DNA from: Microbacterium oxydans
GTDB taxonomy: Bacteria > Actinomycetota > Actinomycetes > Actinomycetales > Microbacteriaceae
Assembly: GCF_006540085.1 (NCBI RefSeq)
Contig: NZ_BJOG01000010.1
Location: forward strand, 62,001 to 126,000
DNA length: 64,000 bases
Reading direction: 5' to 3'
Shown: positions 27,204 to 35,680 of the stretch, piece after piece
Layout: each line of letters begins with the position of its first letter
How positions within the stretch are numbered: the stretch's first letter is position 1
Made by a program: the position numbers and the translations under genes
The notes under the pieces: model-generated
Databases searched by the model: none
Seen by the model: only the letters and a program-made list of their open reading frames with translations
Told to the model about the DNA's origin: nothing

Positions 27204-27715
27204 AGCGAGCCCTTCAACCGTTCGTTCTTCTCCTCGACCTGCGCCTCGAGGTCGCGGGCATACTGCTCGACGCGATCCGCGAGCGCGACATCCGAGGTCC
27301 CGAGGATGCGTGCGGCGAGCAGACCGGCGTTGCGGGCTCCGCCGATGGAGACCGTCGCCACCGGGATGCCTGCGGGCATCTGCACGATGGACAGGAGCGA
27401 GTCCATGCCGTCGAGGAAGGCGAGCGGCACCGGCACTCCCACCACGGGCAGCGGCGTCATCGAAGCGAGCATCCCGGGAAGGTGAGCAGCTCCCCCGGCA
27501 CCGGCGATGATGACGCGGATGCCGCGGGAGCGTGCGTCGCGCGCGTACGACATGAGCTTGTCGGGGGTCCGGTGCGCCGACACCACCTCTACCTCGTGCG
27601 GGACTCCGAAGTCCGTGAGGGCCTGAGATGCGTCGCTCATCACGCGCCAGTCGGAGTCGGATCCCATCACGACGCCGACGAGAGGTGCGGCGGAGGAGTG
27701 CAGTGGCTCAGTCAC
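27200..27715 (-). CDS. purE: N5-carboxyaminoimidazole ribonucleotide mutase
   Basis: Purine biosynthesis enzyme (class I PurE) that moves the carboxyl group of N5-CAIR to give CAIR. The 171-residue protein has [39 protein letters not shown] and [14 protein letters not shown], all core PurE motifs. The GTG at 27715 was chosen because a TACCCT box ends six bases upstream and the conserved domain follows about ten residues later; a longer frame reaches 27760. The substrate is made by PurK, encoded 92 bp upstream on the same strand. The stop overlaps the LCP gene. Confidence 0.96.
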   Translation of the reverse strand: MTEPLHSSAAPLVGVVMGSDSDWRVMSDASQALTDFGVPHEVEVVSAHRTPDKLMSYARDARSRGIRVIIAGAGGAAHLPGMLASMTPLPVVGVPVPLAFLDGMDSLLSIVQMPAGIPVATVSIGGARNAGLLAARILGTSDVALADRVEQYARDLEAQVEEKNERLKGSL

Positions 27716-27721
27716 CAGATC

Positions 27722-27727
27722 AGGGTA
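27722..27727 (-). promoter_or_regulatory. -10 box TACCCT, leaderless start of purE
   Basis: TACCCT on the complement ends 6 nt before the GTG at 27715. No ribosome site lies between purK and purE, so purE may have its own leaderless transcript. Confidence 0.5.
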
Positions 27728-27807
27728 CGGTCTGGTGCTGTGAGATTCCCCGAACGGCACACCTCTGATCCCGCATGTTTCCGGGAGTCGGCCCTGCCGG
27801 TCGCTGA

Positions 27808-28932
27808 TCAGTCGAAGTGGGCGGCGACGGCTCGCGCGACGTAGACCGCATCGTCGAGGTCCGCATCAGCGACGTTCACGTGACCGACCTTGCGGCCGGG
27901 CCTCGGAGCCTTCCCGTACGTGTGGATCTTCGCCTGCGGGTGCTCAGCCATCGCCGCACCGAACCGCTCCTCGATGGTGCCCTCAGCCGGTCCCCCGAGG
28001 ATGTTCACCATGACGGACCAGGGCGCCCGCAGTGCAGTGCTGCCGAGCGGAAGGTCGGCGACTGCGCGCAGGTGCTGTTCGAACTGGCCGGTGACGGCAC
28101 CGTCCTGGCTCCAGTGCCCGCTGTTGTGCGGACGCATCGCGAGCTCGTTCACGAGGATTCGCTCGTCGTCGGTCTCGAACAGTTCGACCGCGAGCATCCC
28201 GGTCACCCCCAGCCCCTCGGCGATGGCGCGGCCGATCCCCTCGGCGACCTCCGCGAGTCGTTCCGTCGCAGCGGGAGCGGGAGCGATGACCTCGGCGCAC
28301 ACGCCATCACGCTGCACCGTCTCGACCACCGGATACGCGACCATCTCGCCACCGGCGCGACGCGCGACCTGCTGCGCGAGCTCACGCACGAACGGGACGA
28401 GTTCCTCGACGAGGAGCGCGTCACCTTCGGCGAGCGCCACCAGCCAGTCCTGCGCCTCCGCGGCCGCACGCACGACGCGCACACCCTTGCCGTCGTACCC
28501 GCCGCGTGGCGTCTTCACCACACCGGCGCCTCCGTGCTCGTCCAGGAAGGCTTGGAGTTCGGGCTCCGTGCGCACCACAGCCCATTCGGGCTGAGGCACT
28601 CCGAGTTCCGCGAGGCGCCTGCGCATCACGATCTTGTCCTGGGCGTACTGCAGCGCGTCCGGTCCGGGGTGGACGACCACACCGCCGTCGACCAGCTGAC
28701 GAAGGACATCCTGCGGAACGTGCTCGTGGTCGAAGGTGACGACGTCGACATCGGCCGCGAATGCGCGCACGGTCTCCAGATCGCGATAGTCGCCGACGGC
28801 CGTGGCCGCGAGCCCGGCGGACATCCCCTCATCCTCGGCGAGCACTCGCAGATCGAGTCCGAGCTCGACCGCCGGAGCGATCATCATCCGTGCCAGCTGT
28901 CCTCCGCCGATCACGCCCACACGCAGCGCCAT
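27808..28932 (-). CDS. purK: N5-carboxyaminoimidazole ribonucleotide synthase
   Basis: ATP-grasp enzyme of purine synthesis that makes N5-CAIR from AIR, bicarbonate and ATP. The 374-residue protein starts [17 protein letters not shown], contains the ATP-grasp block [17 protein letters not shown], then [17 protein letters not shown], and the metal-binding region [17 protein letters not shown]. Length is normal. The ATG at 28932 has GGAGG six bases upstream; an upstream frame to 28968 lacks such a site. It precedes purE by 92 bp on the same strand and completes the same pathway step. Confidence 0.97.
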   Translation of the reverse strand: MALRVGVIGGGQLARMMIAPAVELGLDLRVLAEDEGMSAGLAATAVGDYRDLETVRAFAADVDVVTFDHEHVPQDVLRQLVDGGVVVHPGPDALQYAQDKIVMRRRLAELGVPQPEWAVVRTEPELQAFLDEHGGAGVVKTPRGGYDGKGVRVVRAAAEAQDWLVALAEGDALLVEELVPFVRELAQQVARRAGGEMVAYPVVETVQRDGVCAEVIAPAPAATERLAEVAEGIGRAIAEGLGVTGMLAVELFETDDERILVNELAMRPHNSGHWSQDGAVTGQFEQHLRAVADLPLGSTALRAPWSVMVNILGGPAEGTIEERFGAAMAEHPQAKIHTYGKAPRPGRKVGHVNVADADLDDAVYVARAVAAHFD

Positions 28933-29012
28933 GTGCCGCCTCCATTCGTCCTTCCCATTCTCGCTCACCGATCATGGCGCGCACGACAGGTTGCGGATAT
29001 GGCGGCGCGATG

Positions 29013-29051
29013 GTGCAGCTCTACCGTGCACCTGTACCGTGCACCCGCCGC
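29013..29051 (-). repeat. Three tandem 13-bp repeats upstream of purK
   Basis: GTGCAGCTCTACC, GTGCACCTGTACC and GTGCACCCGCCGC follow each other directly; the GTGCA cores recur at exactly 13-bp intervals and two contain the palindrome GTGCAC. They lie 81-119 bp before the purK start and just after the PH-protein stop, a position suited to an operator. Confidence 0.55.
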
Positions 29052-29065
29052 GGTCGACTCGCGGT

Positions 29066-29605
29066 TCAGTCGCCGACGGCCTGTGCGTCGCGATGGGCGA
29101 GGATCTGCCCGACCTCGATCTGGTCTGCGAGCGTCTCGTGCACGAGGGTCACGTTGGGGACGTTGGGCAGTCGGAGGGGAGCATCGACACCGTTCGAGAG
29201 GATGATGGTTCCCGAGCCCCACAGGCGCTGCAGCGGACCGCGACGCACGGCGATGGTGTAGCCGCGCGCATGGGACATCTCATGACGACTCCGGGCTCCG
29301 AGCCCCTGACGAGCGATGACCCGTCTGGTGGTGACCGTGGTGGTCCGGGAGTACCAGATGATGAACGGCAGCACGACGGCGAAGAGCACCAACGCCCCGG
29401 CGGCGGCGAGGAGCATCCAGTCCTCGAACCCCTCCGGCAGGTTGCCGAAGAAGTAGCCCGTGGCCCCGAACGCCGCGATGAGCACGACGGCAGACCAGAA
29501 CAGACGCCGCGCGTGGCTCCGGAAGCGCGCGATCAGCAACTCCTCCGAAGGCGTTCCGGGCGGCGGCATCAGAGGCCGTCCACCGAGCGTCACAGGCTGG
29601 GTCAC
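29066..29605 (-). CDS. PH domain-containing membrane protein
   Basis: A 179-residue membrane protein of the bacterial PH-domain type (bPH2/YdbT-like). Two membrane segments lie at about 36-55 and 66-85 (RLFWSAVVLIAAFGATGYFF and LLAAAGALVLFAVVLPFIIW). The C-terminal half, from TTTVTTRRVIARQGLGARS to TLVHETLADQIEVGQI, is the beta-rich PH-like domain. The first 30 residues are a flexible cytoplasmic segment. The GTG at 29605 follows a CACAAT box by six bases. It sits between birA and purK, the usual order in this family of bacteria. Function is unknown. Confidence 0.85.
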   Translation of the reverse strand: MTQPVTLGGRPLMPPPGTPSEELLIARFRSHARRLFWSAVVLIAAFGATGYFFGNLPEGFEDWMLLAAAGALVLFAVVLPFIIWYSRTTTVTTRRVIARQGLGARSRHEMSHARGYTIAVRRGPLQRLWGSGTIILSNGVDAPLRLPNVPNVTLVHETLADQIEVGQILAHRDAQAVGD

Positions 29606-29611
29606 CCCACC

Positions 29612-29617
29612 ATTGTG
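29612..29617 (-). promoter_or_regulatory. -10 box CACAAT, leaderless start
   Basis: CACAAT on the complement ends 6 nt before the GTG at 29605. Confidence 0.4.
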
Positions 29618-29655
29618 CCTGTGATCTGCGACAAAGCCGTCTGTGCGACGGCGTG

Positions 29656-30426
29656 TCAGCTTCCGGCAGGCCGCACGTGCACGACGTCACCGGCCGAGAC
29701 AGCATGTTCCCGGCCGTCCGACACGACGAGAAGACGGCCTTCCGCGTCGATCGACGACGCCACGCCCTCCAGTACCGCTCCGGCAGGCATCGACACCCGC
29801 ACCGCCTGTCCGATGGTCGCGCACAGCGCCGAGACGACACCGTGCAGACCGCTCGCGACCGCGTCCTCCGAAGCGGTGAGCGCGGCCAGATGGCGGTCGA
29901 GCGTCTCCAGGTATACCGACAGCAGCAGGTCCTCGTCCACGGCAGCGCCCAGCGCGGCGAACGACGTCGCGGTGGGCAGAGGAAGCTGCTCGCGTGTCAT
30001 CTCCGTGTTGACCCCGGCACCCACCACCACCGCGTCCGCGGTCGCCTCCGCGAGGATGCCGCAGATCTTGTGCGCGTCGACGAGCACATCGTTCGGCCAC
30101 TTCATGGAGACGTCGTGACCGGGAAGCTGCGCGCCGATCGCCTTCACCATCGCGGCGCCGGCGGCGAGTGGAATCCACCCGCGTGCCGTGGGCTCCGCCG
30201 GCAGTGTCCGCAACAGCACCGAGACGGCGAGCGCCGAGCCGGCTGGAGCGACCCAGGTGCGGTCGAGACGGCCACGTCCGGCACGCTGATCGCGGGTCAC
30301 CAGAGTCGCCAGGTGCGGCCACCCCTCGACCTCAGCAGCGTGCGCCCGCAGGTCGGCGTTCGTGGAACCGGTGTGATCCACCTGCACGAAGCGGGGCACG
30401 ATCGCGCTCGACTGCGGGAACCGCAT
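29656..30426 (-). CDS. birA: Biotin--[acetyl-CoA-carboxylase] ligase
   Basis: Cytoplasmic ligase of 256 residues that activates biotin with ATP and transfers it to the biotin carrier domain of carboxylases. DHTGSTNADLRAH, DQRAGRGRLDRTW with the G-R-G-R-x-x-R loop, and VSMKWPNDVLVDAHKICGIL are the diagnostic motifs; a small C-terminal SH3-like domain follows. It lacks an N-terminal helix-turn-helix, so it should be the monofunctional form that does not repress transcription. The ATG at 30426 lies two bases after the stop of the upstream glycerophosphotransferase-like gene, so the two may share a transcript. Confidence 0.95.
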   Translation of the reverse strand: MRFPQSSAIVPRFVQVDHTGSTNADLRAHAAEVEGWPHLATLVTRDQRAGRGRLDRTWVAPAGSALAVSVLLRTLPAEPTARGWIPLAAGAAMVKAIGAQLPGHDVSMKWPNDVLVDAHKICGILAEATADAVVVGAGVNTEMTREQLPLPTATSFAALGAAVDEDLLLSVYLETLDRHLAALTASEDAVASGLHGVVSALCATIGQAVRVSMPAGAVLEGVASSIDAEGRLLVVSDGREHAVSAGDVVHVRPAGS

Positions 30427-30428
30427 GC

Positions 30429-31712
30429 TCAGGCGTCCTCGTCTTCGGCTTCTTCGTCGTCATCGTCCTCGTCGTCACGGACGCTCCCGACCTCGCGGGA
30501 ATGCCAGTGCTCCCACTCCTGCATCAGGCGTTCGACAGCGGCATGGAACTTCGCCGTCGCCACCCCCTGCGTGGTGTCGCCGAAGTAGTGCTGCACCCAC
30601 ATCCGGAGTCGGGCGATCGCCGCCTCGTCGGCCCGGACCCTCTCGACCTCCGCCACGATATCGTCGGCACCCTCGACGGTGAGCCACTCGCAGTCCGACA
30701 GGTAGCCCTGCGTGTCGATCGACGCCTGCTCGTCGGCCGGCCGGGTGATCATGAGGGGCTTCCCCGCCGCGAGCCTGTCGTAGACCATGGCGGAGATGTC
30801 GACGATCGCGACATCGGCGGCCGTGAGCTGCCAGCCGAGTTCGGGGGCGGCGTCATAGACGTGATGAGCGGTAGCGTCGGCGGCGTTCGCAGCCTCGATG
30901 GCCGCCACGATGCGCCGATGCGCCGCACCGTACTCCTCGTCGACCACCCCGCTGCGCGGGTGGGGACGGTAGATCACGCGGTGCGCGCCGGTCGCCAGCA
31001 GTCGGTTCACGAGGCTCTCGCCGTGCGAGGCGATGGAGCCGTAGTGGGCACTGGGACGATCGCCCTCCCACGTGGGGGCGTACAGCACGACGGTGCGCTC
31101 GTCCGGCGTGTAGGGAAGGGTCCCGGAGTAGTGATCCGCCTGCGGACGGCCGATCTCGATCGTGCGGCGGTCGACGTCGTAATCCCACAGTGTGCGTGAG
31201 AGCCGATCCCGCGCAGCCTGACCGGCGACGAAGGCATAGTCGTACGCCTTGTACTGGTTCGTCGTCATGTACATCTTGTCGGACTCGCCGTGATTGATGA
31301 AGACGTGCCAGCGCCGTCCGTAGCGGAACATCTGGAAGTTGCGGGTGTTCTGGTTCACGTAGAGCACGACACGGATGTCCTGCGTCGCGATGAAGCGCTC
31401 CAGATCACGCACCGTCGGCACGAACGCCACCGGTGGCGAGACCTCCTCGAGCAGCTTCTCGGCCCCGGTCGCCTGCCGGGAGAGCACCACGACGGGCCAG
31501 CGCTTCGAGAGCTCGATGAGCGGGCGGTACCACTGGCGCATCTGGTACATGTTCACGGCGCCGTCGGCGAAGTAGACCGCGACCTTGAAGTGACCGGCGG
31601 GAAGCGGTTCCTGCTCCGCGAGGTGCCGCCGCACGCGCTGCACCGCCGAGCGTGACGCGAGCGCCCGCTTCAGCAGACGGTATGCCTTCTTCGCGTCAGA
31701 CAGTGCACCCAT
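30429..31712 (-). CDS. TagF-like glycerophosphotransferase-family protein with acidic tail
   Basis: A 427-residue protein of the CDP-glycerol glycerophosphotransferase superfamily, which builds poly(polyol-phosphate) chains or adds such groups to surface polymers. VFINHGESDKMYM is a variant of the HG(T/E) block, ERTVVLYAPTWEGDRP is the donor-binding motif, VIYRPHPRSG follows, and VAIVDISAMVYDRLAAGKPL replaces the usual ITDYSS. The last 15 residues are almost all Asp and Glu (DDEDDDDEEAEDEDA), unusual for the family. The ATG at 31712 has a TATCCT box six bases upstream; the GGAGGG between them is too close to act as a normal ribosome site. Confidence 0.78.
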   Translation of the reverse strand: MGALSDAKKAYRLLKRALASRSAVQRVRRHLAEQEPLPAGHFKVAVYFADGAVNMYQMRQWYRPLIELSKRWPVVVLSRQATGAEKLLEEVSPPVAFVPTVRDLERFIATQDIRVVLYVNQNTRNFQMFRYGRRWHVFINHGESDKMYMTTNQYKAYDYAFVAGQAARDRLSRTLWDYDVDRRTIEIGRPQADHYSGTLPYTPDERTVVLYAPTWEGDRPSAHYGSIASHGESLVNRLLATGAHRVIYRPHPRSGVVDEEYGAAHRRIVAAIEAANAADATAHHVYDAAPELGWQLTAADVAIVDISAMVYDRLAAGKPLMITRPADEQASIDTQGYLSDCEWLTVEGADDIVAEVERVRADEAAIARLRMWVQHYFGDTTQGVATAKFHAAVERLMQEWEHWHSREVGSVRDDEDDDDEEAEDEDA

Positions 31713-31718
31713 CCCTCC

Positions 31719-31724
31719 AGGATA
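31719..31724 (-). promoter_or_regulatory. -10 box TATCCT, leaderless start
   Basis: TATCCT on the complement ends 6 nt before the ATG at 31712; the spacer is GGAGGG. Confidence 0.5.
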
Positions 31725-31822
31725 GTTCGTCCTGATCGTGCCCACCGGCGTAGGTCGCCGCGTCCGGCTGACCGAGGAACGCCGTTCCCGCGCCCCTCAG
31801 GGAACGTCCGTCGGCGCCGTGC

Positions 31823-31828
31823 CATGAT
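31823..31828 (+). promoter_or_regulatory. -10 box CATGAT, leaderless start
   Basis: CATGAT ends 6 nt before the GTG at 31835 with no ribosome site. The divergent gene starts at 31712. Confidence 0.4.
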
Positions 31829-31834
31829 CGTCAT

Positions 31835-32908
31835 GTGTCCGCATCCGAATTCCCCGCTCCCCCTTCCGGGGTGTCCTTCGTGATGCCGGTGCTCAACGAG
31901 CGCGCCTACCTCGAGCATGCGATCGCCTCGGTGCTCGCGCAGGACGTCGATGCGCCGACGGAGCTGGTGCTCGCGCTGGGACCGTCGACGGACGGCACCA
32001 CCGAGCTCGCACGCCGACTCGCCGAAGCAGATGACCGGATCCGGTTGGTCGAAAACCCCGCCGCGCACATCCCGGTGGGCCTGAACGCCGCCATCCGCGC
32101 GAGTCGCTATGACACGATCGTGCGCGTCGACGCGCACTCCGAGCTCTCCCCCGGCTACGCCGCCCGCGCGATGGAGACCCTGGAGCGGACCGGGTCGGCG
32201 AATGTCGGCGGGGTGATGCACGCCGAAGGGCGCACCCCGTTCCAGAAGGCGGTCGCGCGGCTCTACAACTCCCCGGTCGGACTCGGCGGCGGCGCCTACC
32301 ACGGGAGCGCGCACGAAGGTGAGGCGCAGTCGGCCTACCTCGGTGTGATGCGACGCGAGGTGCTCGACGAGGTCGGCCTGTTCGACGACTCGATCCGACG
32401 AGGCGAGGACTGGGAACTCAACCTGAGGATCCGTCAGGCCGGACACCGCGTGTGGTTCGACCCCGCCCTCTCTGTGACCTACTGGCCGCGGGAGAGCTGG
32501 CTGCGCCTGGCTCGACAGTTCCGGGCGACAGGCGCCTGGAGGGGTGAGCTCGTACGCCGATTCGGCAGGAGCAACGGAATCCGCTACTTCGCTCCCCCGG
32601 CGCTGGTCGTGGTCATCGCTCTCGCGGTCGTCCTCGCTGTGCTGCAGGTGACGGGGGTGCTCGCCGGAGCAGCCTCCCTCGTCGCGTCGATCCTCGTCTA
32701 CGGACCGCTCGCGCTGTACCTTCTTCTCGTCCTCGGGGTCGCTCTCGCACCAGGCGGCGGCGGCTTCCGCCAACGACTCTGGACGATCCTGGTGCTCCCG
32801 ACCATGCACGTCTCGTGGGGACTGGGCTTCCTCGGCGGGGTCCTGCGCGGCGCCCGCGACACCGTGGATGCCTCGCGTCTCGGCACCCGCAACACGCCTC
32901 TTCCCTGA
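31835..32908 (+). CDS. Membrane family 2 glycosyltransferase, ExoA-like
   Basis: Glycosyltransferase of 357 residues with a GT-A domain and a C-terminal membrane part, like ExoA of succinoglycan synthesis. VSFVMPVLNERAYLEHAI opens the fold, LGPSTDGTTEL is the donor region, TIVRVDAHSELS holds D-x-H in place of D-x-D, and DDSIRRGEDWELNLRIRQAG carries the catalytic E-D region followed by RQFRATGAWRGEL, a Q/RxxRW-like stretch. Two to three membrane segments lie at about 255-345. The GTG at 31835 follows a CATGAT box by six bases. It stands alone between TagF-like genes. Confidence 0.83.
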   Translation: MSASEFPAPPSGVSFVMPVLNERAYLEHAIASVLAQDVDAPTELVLALGPSTDGTTELARRLAEADDRIRLVENPAAHIPVGLNAAIRASRYDTIVRVDAHSELSPGYAARAMETLERTGSANVGGVMHAEGRTPFQKAVARLYNSPVGLGGGAYHGSAHEGEAQSAYLGVMRREVLDEVGLFDDSIRRGEDWELNLRIRQAGHRVWFDPALSVTYWPRESWLRLARQFRATGAWRGELVRRFGRSNGIRYFAPPALVVVIALAVVLAVLQVTGVLAGAASLVASILVYGPLALYLLLVLGVALAPGGGGFRQRLWTILVLPTMHVSWGLGFLGGVLRGARDTVDASRLGTRNTPLP

Positions 32909-32944
32909 GCCGGCGGCAGACACCAGCCCACACCACCGGCGCTA

Positions 32945-34381
32945 TCAGCGCGTGACGAACCCCAGATCGAGGATCCGGTCGACCACGCGCTCGGCGGCGT
33001 GACCGTCGTCGCGCGAGTTGAACTGCCTCCGCCAGGCGGCGTACCGCGCCGCGTAGACGGCCTCGTGCCCTGAATCGGCGAGAGCGGCGGTGAGCTCCTC
33101 CTGCGTGCGCACGAGCGGCCCTGGTGCCCTCTCGGCGAGATCGAAGTAGAAGCCCCGCAGCTGTCCGCGGTAGTGATCGATATCGGGAACCAGGAAGTAC
33201 ATGGGCTTGCCGGTCACGCTGAAGTCGAACATGACAGAGGAGTAGTCGGTGATCAGTGCGTCGGCGGCGAGGAGCAGCCGCGCGGTCTCCGGGTACCCGG
33301 TCACGTCGATGACACGCGCACCTGCGCGGTCCCGCCCCTGCTCCAGGGTGCGCGAGTGCCCGCGGACGAGGACAACGGCGTCGGCCTCGCGTGCCAGCAG
33401 CTCAGCGTCGATGAAGTCCACCATCTCCGCGCGGTCGTCCCGCCACGTCGGCGCGTAGAGGAGCACGCGCTCATCCGCCTCGATACCCAACGATGCGCGG
33501 ACCGCGACGGGATCCCCCGTGGTGAGCGCGTCGTTCCGCGGGTAGCCCTCCACCCAGATCGGGCGTCCGAAGAAGGCGTAGGCCTTGCGGAGGATGCGTT
33601 CGGAATAGGTGTTCTGCGCCAGCAGGACGTCCCAACGCCGTGACTCCTTCACGACGGCGGCCATGCGCCGCGGGTCGAAGCCGGGGCGGTGCAGGGCCAG
33701 TCGCTTGAGCGGCGTGCCGTGCCATGTCTGGAGCACCTTCTGTCCCGGCTTGCGTGCGAAACGTCGGCGCAGCCAGTCGTTCACCACGAGCAGCCGGGCC
33801 GCCCCGCGAGCGTGCCACCACTGCGGACTGCCCTCGACGACGGCGATCGCTCCTTCCGGGACCTCGACGGAGAGGTCGACGACGCTCCAGTATCGCCGCA
33901 CCTCGGGAGCACGCGCCGCGAGTTCGCGATCGATGGCCCGCGGGTTGCAGCCGACGCTGCGGCCGTAGAAGCTCTCGAAGAACACCGCGTTCTCGGTTCC
34001 GCCCGCCTGCGCGACGTAACGCTCCTCCAGGGTCGAGCGGCCTTCCGCGGTCTCGTAGACCGGGTCGATCGGAGCGGCGATGCGGACGGTGCCTGCGTTC
34101 ACGGCGACGCGGACCCCGGTGAGCACCGTGGACGGCAGCTGCAGCTCATCCAGATCGACGCCGGGGATGCGCAGCTCGTATGCTCCGGTCGGCAGCGGGA
34201 GGGACGGGCCACCCCACCGCGACGCCTGCAGAGGGAAGGTCGCCTTCCAGGTTCTCCCTCCGCCGGTGAGGCGGGCATCGACCTGCGCTCGCGGACCCAC
34301 CAGCTCTGCCGCTTCCGGTCGCTGACCGGTCCCTTCGATGATCAGGGCCTCCGCCGCGTCATCGATGCGGGCCGTTGTCAT
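32945..34381 (-). CDS. CDP-glycerol:poly(glycerophosphate) glycerophosphotransferase-like (TagF family)
   Basis: A 478-residue enzyme of the TagF family. The first 130 residues form a beta-rich domain of unknown role. The catalytic part shows VLQTWHGTPLKRLALHRPG with the catalytic H-G block, RVLLYAPTWRDDR, VLVRGHSRT, ALITDYSSVMFDFSVTGKPM and YFLVPDIDHY, all close to the TagF consensus. It should transfer polyol-phosphate units from a CDP-polyol to a wall-polymer primer at the membrane face. The ATG at 34381 overlaps the upstream gene's stop (ATGA) and the two are clearly co-transcribed. No CDP-glycerol synthase is in the window. Confidence 0.88.
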   Translation of the reverse strand: MTTARIDDAAEALIIEGTGQRPEAAELVGPRAQVDARLTGGGRTWKATFPLQASRWGGPSLPLPTGAYELRIPGVDLDELQLPSTVLTGVRVAVNAGTVRIAAPIDPVYETAEGRSTLEERYVAQAGGTENAVFFESFYGRSVGCNPRAIDRELAARAPEVRRYWSVVDLSVEVPEGAIAVVEGSPQWWHARGAARLLVVNDWLRRRFARKPGQKVLQTWHGTPLKRLALHRPGFDPRRMAAVVKESRRWDVLLAQNTYSERILRKAYAFFGRPIWVEGYPRNDALTTGDPVAVRASLGIEADERVLLYAPTWRDDRAEMVDFIDAELLAREADAVVLVRGHSRTLEQGRDRAGARVIDVTGYPETARLLLAADALITDYSSVMFDFSVTGKPMYFLVPDIDHYRGQLRGFYFDLAERAPGPLVRTQEELTAALADSGHEAVYAARYAAWRRQFNSRDDGHAAERVVDRILDLGFVTR

Positions 34382-35631
34382 ACTGCTCCCTTCGGCGCGG
34401 GTATCCCCCGCGCGCGGATGACCTGGTACACACGCTCGGTGTTCCGTCCGTCCCGATATGCATGCATCTCCGCGCTGAGCGTAGCGGAACGCTCGGACGC
34501 CGCGTCACGCACGGCATCATCGCCGAGGAGCGCGTCGAGCTGCATCAGCAACTGCGTCCAGTCGGAGGCCGCATCGGGCCCCGCGACGTCCTCGAACCGG
34601 CCGTAGAACCCGCGGGTGCGGCCGTACTCCTCCGCATCAGGAGCCAGGAAGAGCACGGGCATCCGCAGCAGACCGACGTCGTACGCGAGCGAGGAGTAGT
34701 CGGTGATGAGCACGTCGACCGCGGGAAGCACGGGGGTCACGTCCGCCAGCAGAGAGGAGCCGAGCGCGCGCACCCGCCTGCTCGGAAGCGGCGGCGCATA
34801 CCCGCCCTCGCCCAGCGGATGGGAGCGCACGAACAACACGGCGTCGTGTTGCTCGAGCACACGCAGGATGCGGATCCACTCCTCGCCGGTGGGGACCGCG
34901 GGGTCGGCGGCGCCGTCGCGCCAGGTCGGCGCGTACAGGATGGTGCGCGAGGTCTCGGAGACGTCGCCCGCGACTCGACGGAGCAGGGCGGACGCGCGCG
35001 ATCTCACCTCATCCGCCGGTCCGGAGGAGAGCACGTCGACGCGAGGCTCCCCCGTGACGACGACGCGCTCGTCGCCGAGGCCGAACGCCGACTCCAGGCG
35101 CCCTCTCGCGCGATGCGAGGCCGCAGGGAGCACGCGGATGCGCTGGGCGGCCGCACGGTACAGGACACCGACCGCGCGACTCAGCAGCGCCGCTCCGGGG
35201 ACGGCGGGGACCTCCGTCGTCGCCCGGGAGTCCAGCCCGATCCGCTTCAACGGGATCCCGTGCCAGAGCTGGACGACGAACCCGCCCCCGTTCGCGTAGC
35301 GGTTCACGTCGCCCAGTCCGTGGGTCACGACGAGCACGCCCGCCCGCGCTGTCGCCCACCAGCCTCGCAACCCGCTCTTGCGGACGAAGCGGATGCCGAG
35401 TGCGGCAGCGTCGTGGTCCTCGCGCTCCGACGACGTGAGCCATACCGTGTCGTGGCCGAGCCGCGCTGCGTGGCGCTGCAGCGCGAGAGCGCCGTCACCG
35501 ACCCCGGCTCCACAGCCGAAGACCCAGCGCCGTCCACGCGGCAGCACGAGCGTGCCGATGCGTCCGACGGCATACAGCGGGATCCGGAGCAGCTTGGCCG
35601 CATTGCCGGTGCCGAAAGAGAAGGACGCCAC
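34378..35631 (-). CDS. CDP-glycerol glycerophosphotransferase-like protein (TagF/TagB family)
   Basis: A 417-residue relative of TagB/TagF. VVTHGLGDVNRYANG and VVQLWHGIPLKRIGLDSRA contain the family H-G block; RTILYAPTWRDGA, VLFVRSHPLGEG, VLITDYSSLAYDVGLLRMPV and FLAPDAEEY complete it. Compared with the neighbour it lacks the N-terminal beta domain, so it may be a priming enzyme while the other elongates. The GTG at 35631 lies inside the right-hand stem of an inverted repeat, with a TAGGCT box six bases upstream in its loop region. It overlaps the downstream gene by ATGA. Confidence 0.85.
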   Translation of the reverse strand: MASFSFGTGNAAKLLRIPLYAVGRIGTLVLPRGRRWVFGCGAGVGDGALALQRHAARLGHDTVWLTSSEREDHDAAALGIRFVRKSGLRGWWATARAGVLVVTHGLGDVNRYANGGGFVVQLWHGIPLKRIGLDSRATTEVPAVPGAALLSRAVGVLYRAAAQRIRVLPAASHRARGRLESAFGLGDERVVVTGEPRVDVLSSGPADEVRSRASALLRRVAGDVSETSRTILYAPTWRDGAADPAVPTGEEWIRILRVLEQHDAVLFVRSHPLGEGGYAPPLPSRRVRALGSSLLADVTPVLPAVDVLITDYSSLAYDVGLLRMPVLFLAPDAEEYGRTRGFYGRFEDVAGPDAASDWTQLLMQLDALLGDDAVRDAASERSATLSAEMHAYRDGRNTERVYQVIRARGIPAPKGAV

Positions 35632-35665
35632 TCCGCGAGCCTATCGCGGGGTGGCGTCCTTCTCT
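35617..35665. terminator. Long inverted repeat spanning the htrA terminator and the next promoter
   Basis: AGAGAAGGACGCCAC (35617-35631) and GTGGCGTCCTTCTCT (35651-35665) pair perfectly over 15 bp; inside, CCGCGA (35633-35638) and TCGCGG (35644-35649) pair over 6 bp around a 5-nt loop, with one T/G mismatch between the stems. It begins 16 nt after the htrA stop, so it can act as the htrA terminator. The same DNA contains the TAGGCT box and first five codons of the TagF-like gene at 35631. Confidence 0.75.
35638..35643 (-). promoter_or_regulatory. -10 box TAGGCT, leaderless start, within a hairpin loop
   Basis: TAGGCT on the complement ends 6 nt before the GTG at 35631 and occupies the loop and first base pair of the inverted repeat at 35617-35665. 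Confidence 0.5.
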
Positions 35666-35680
35666 GTGTGTGAGGCGTAC

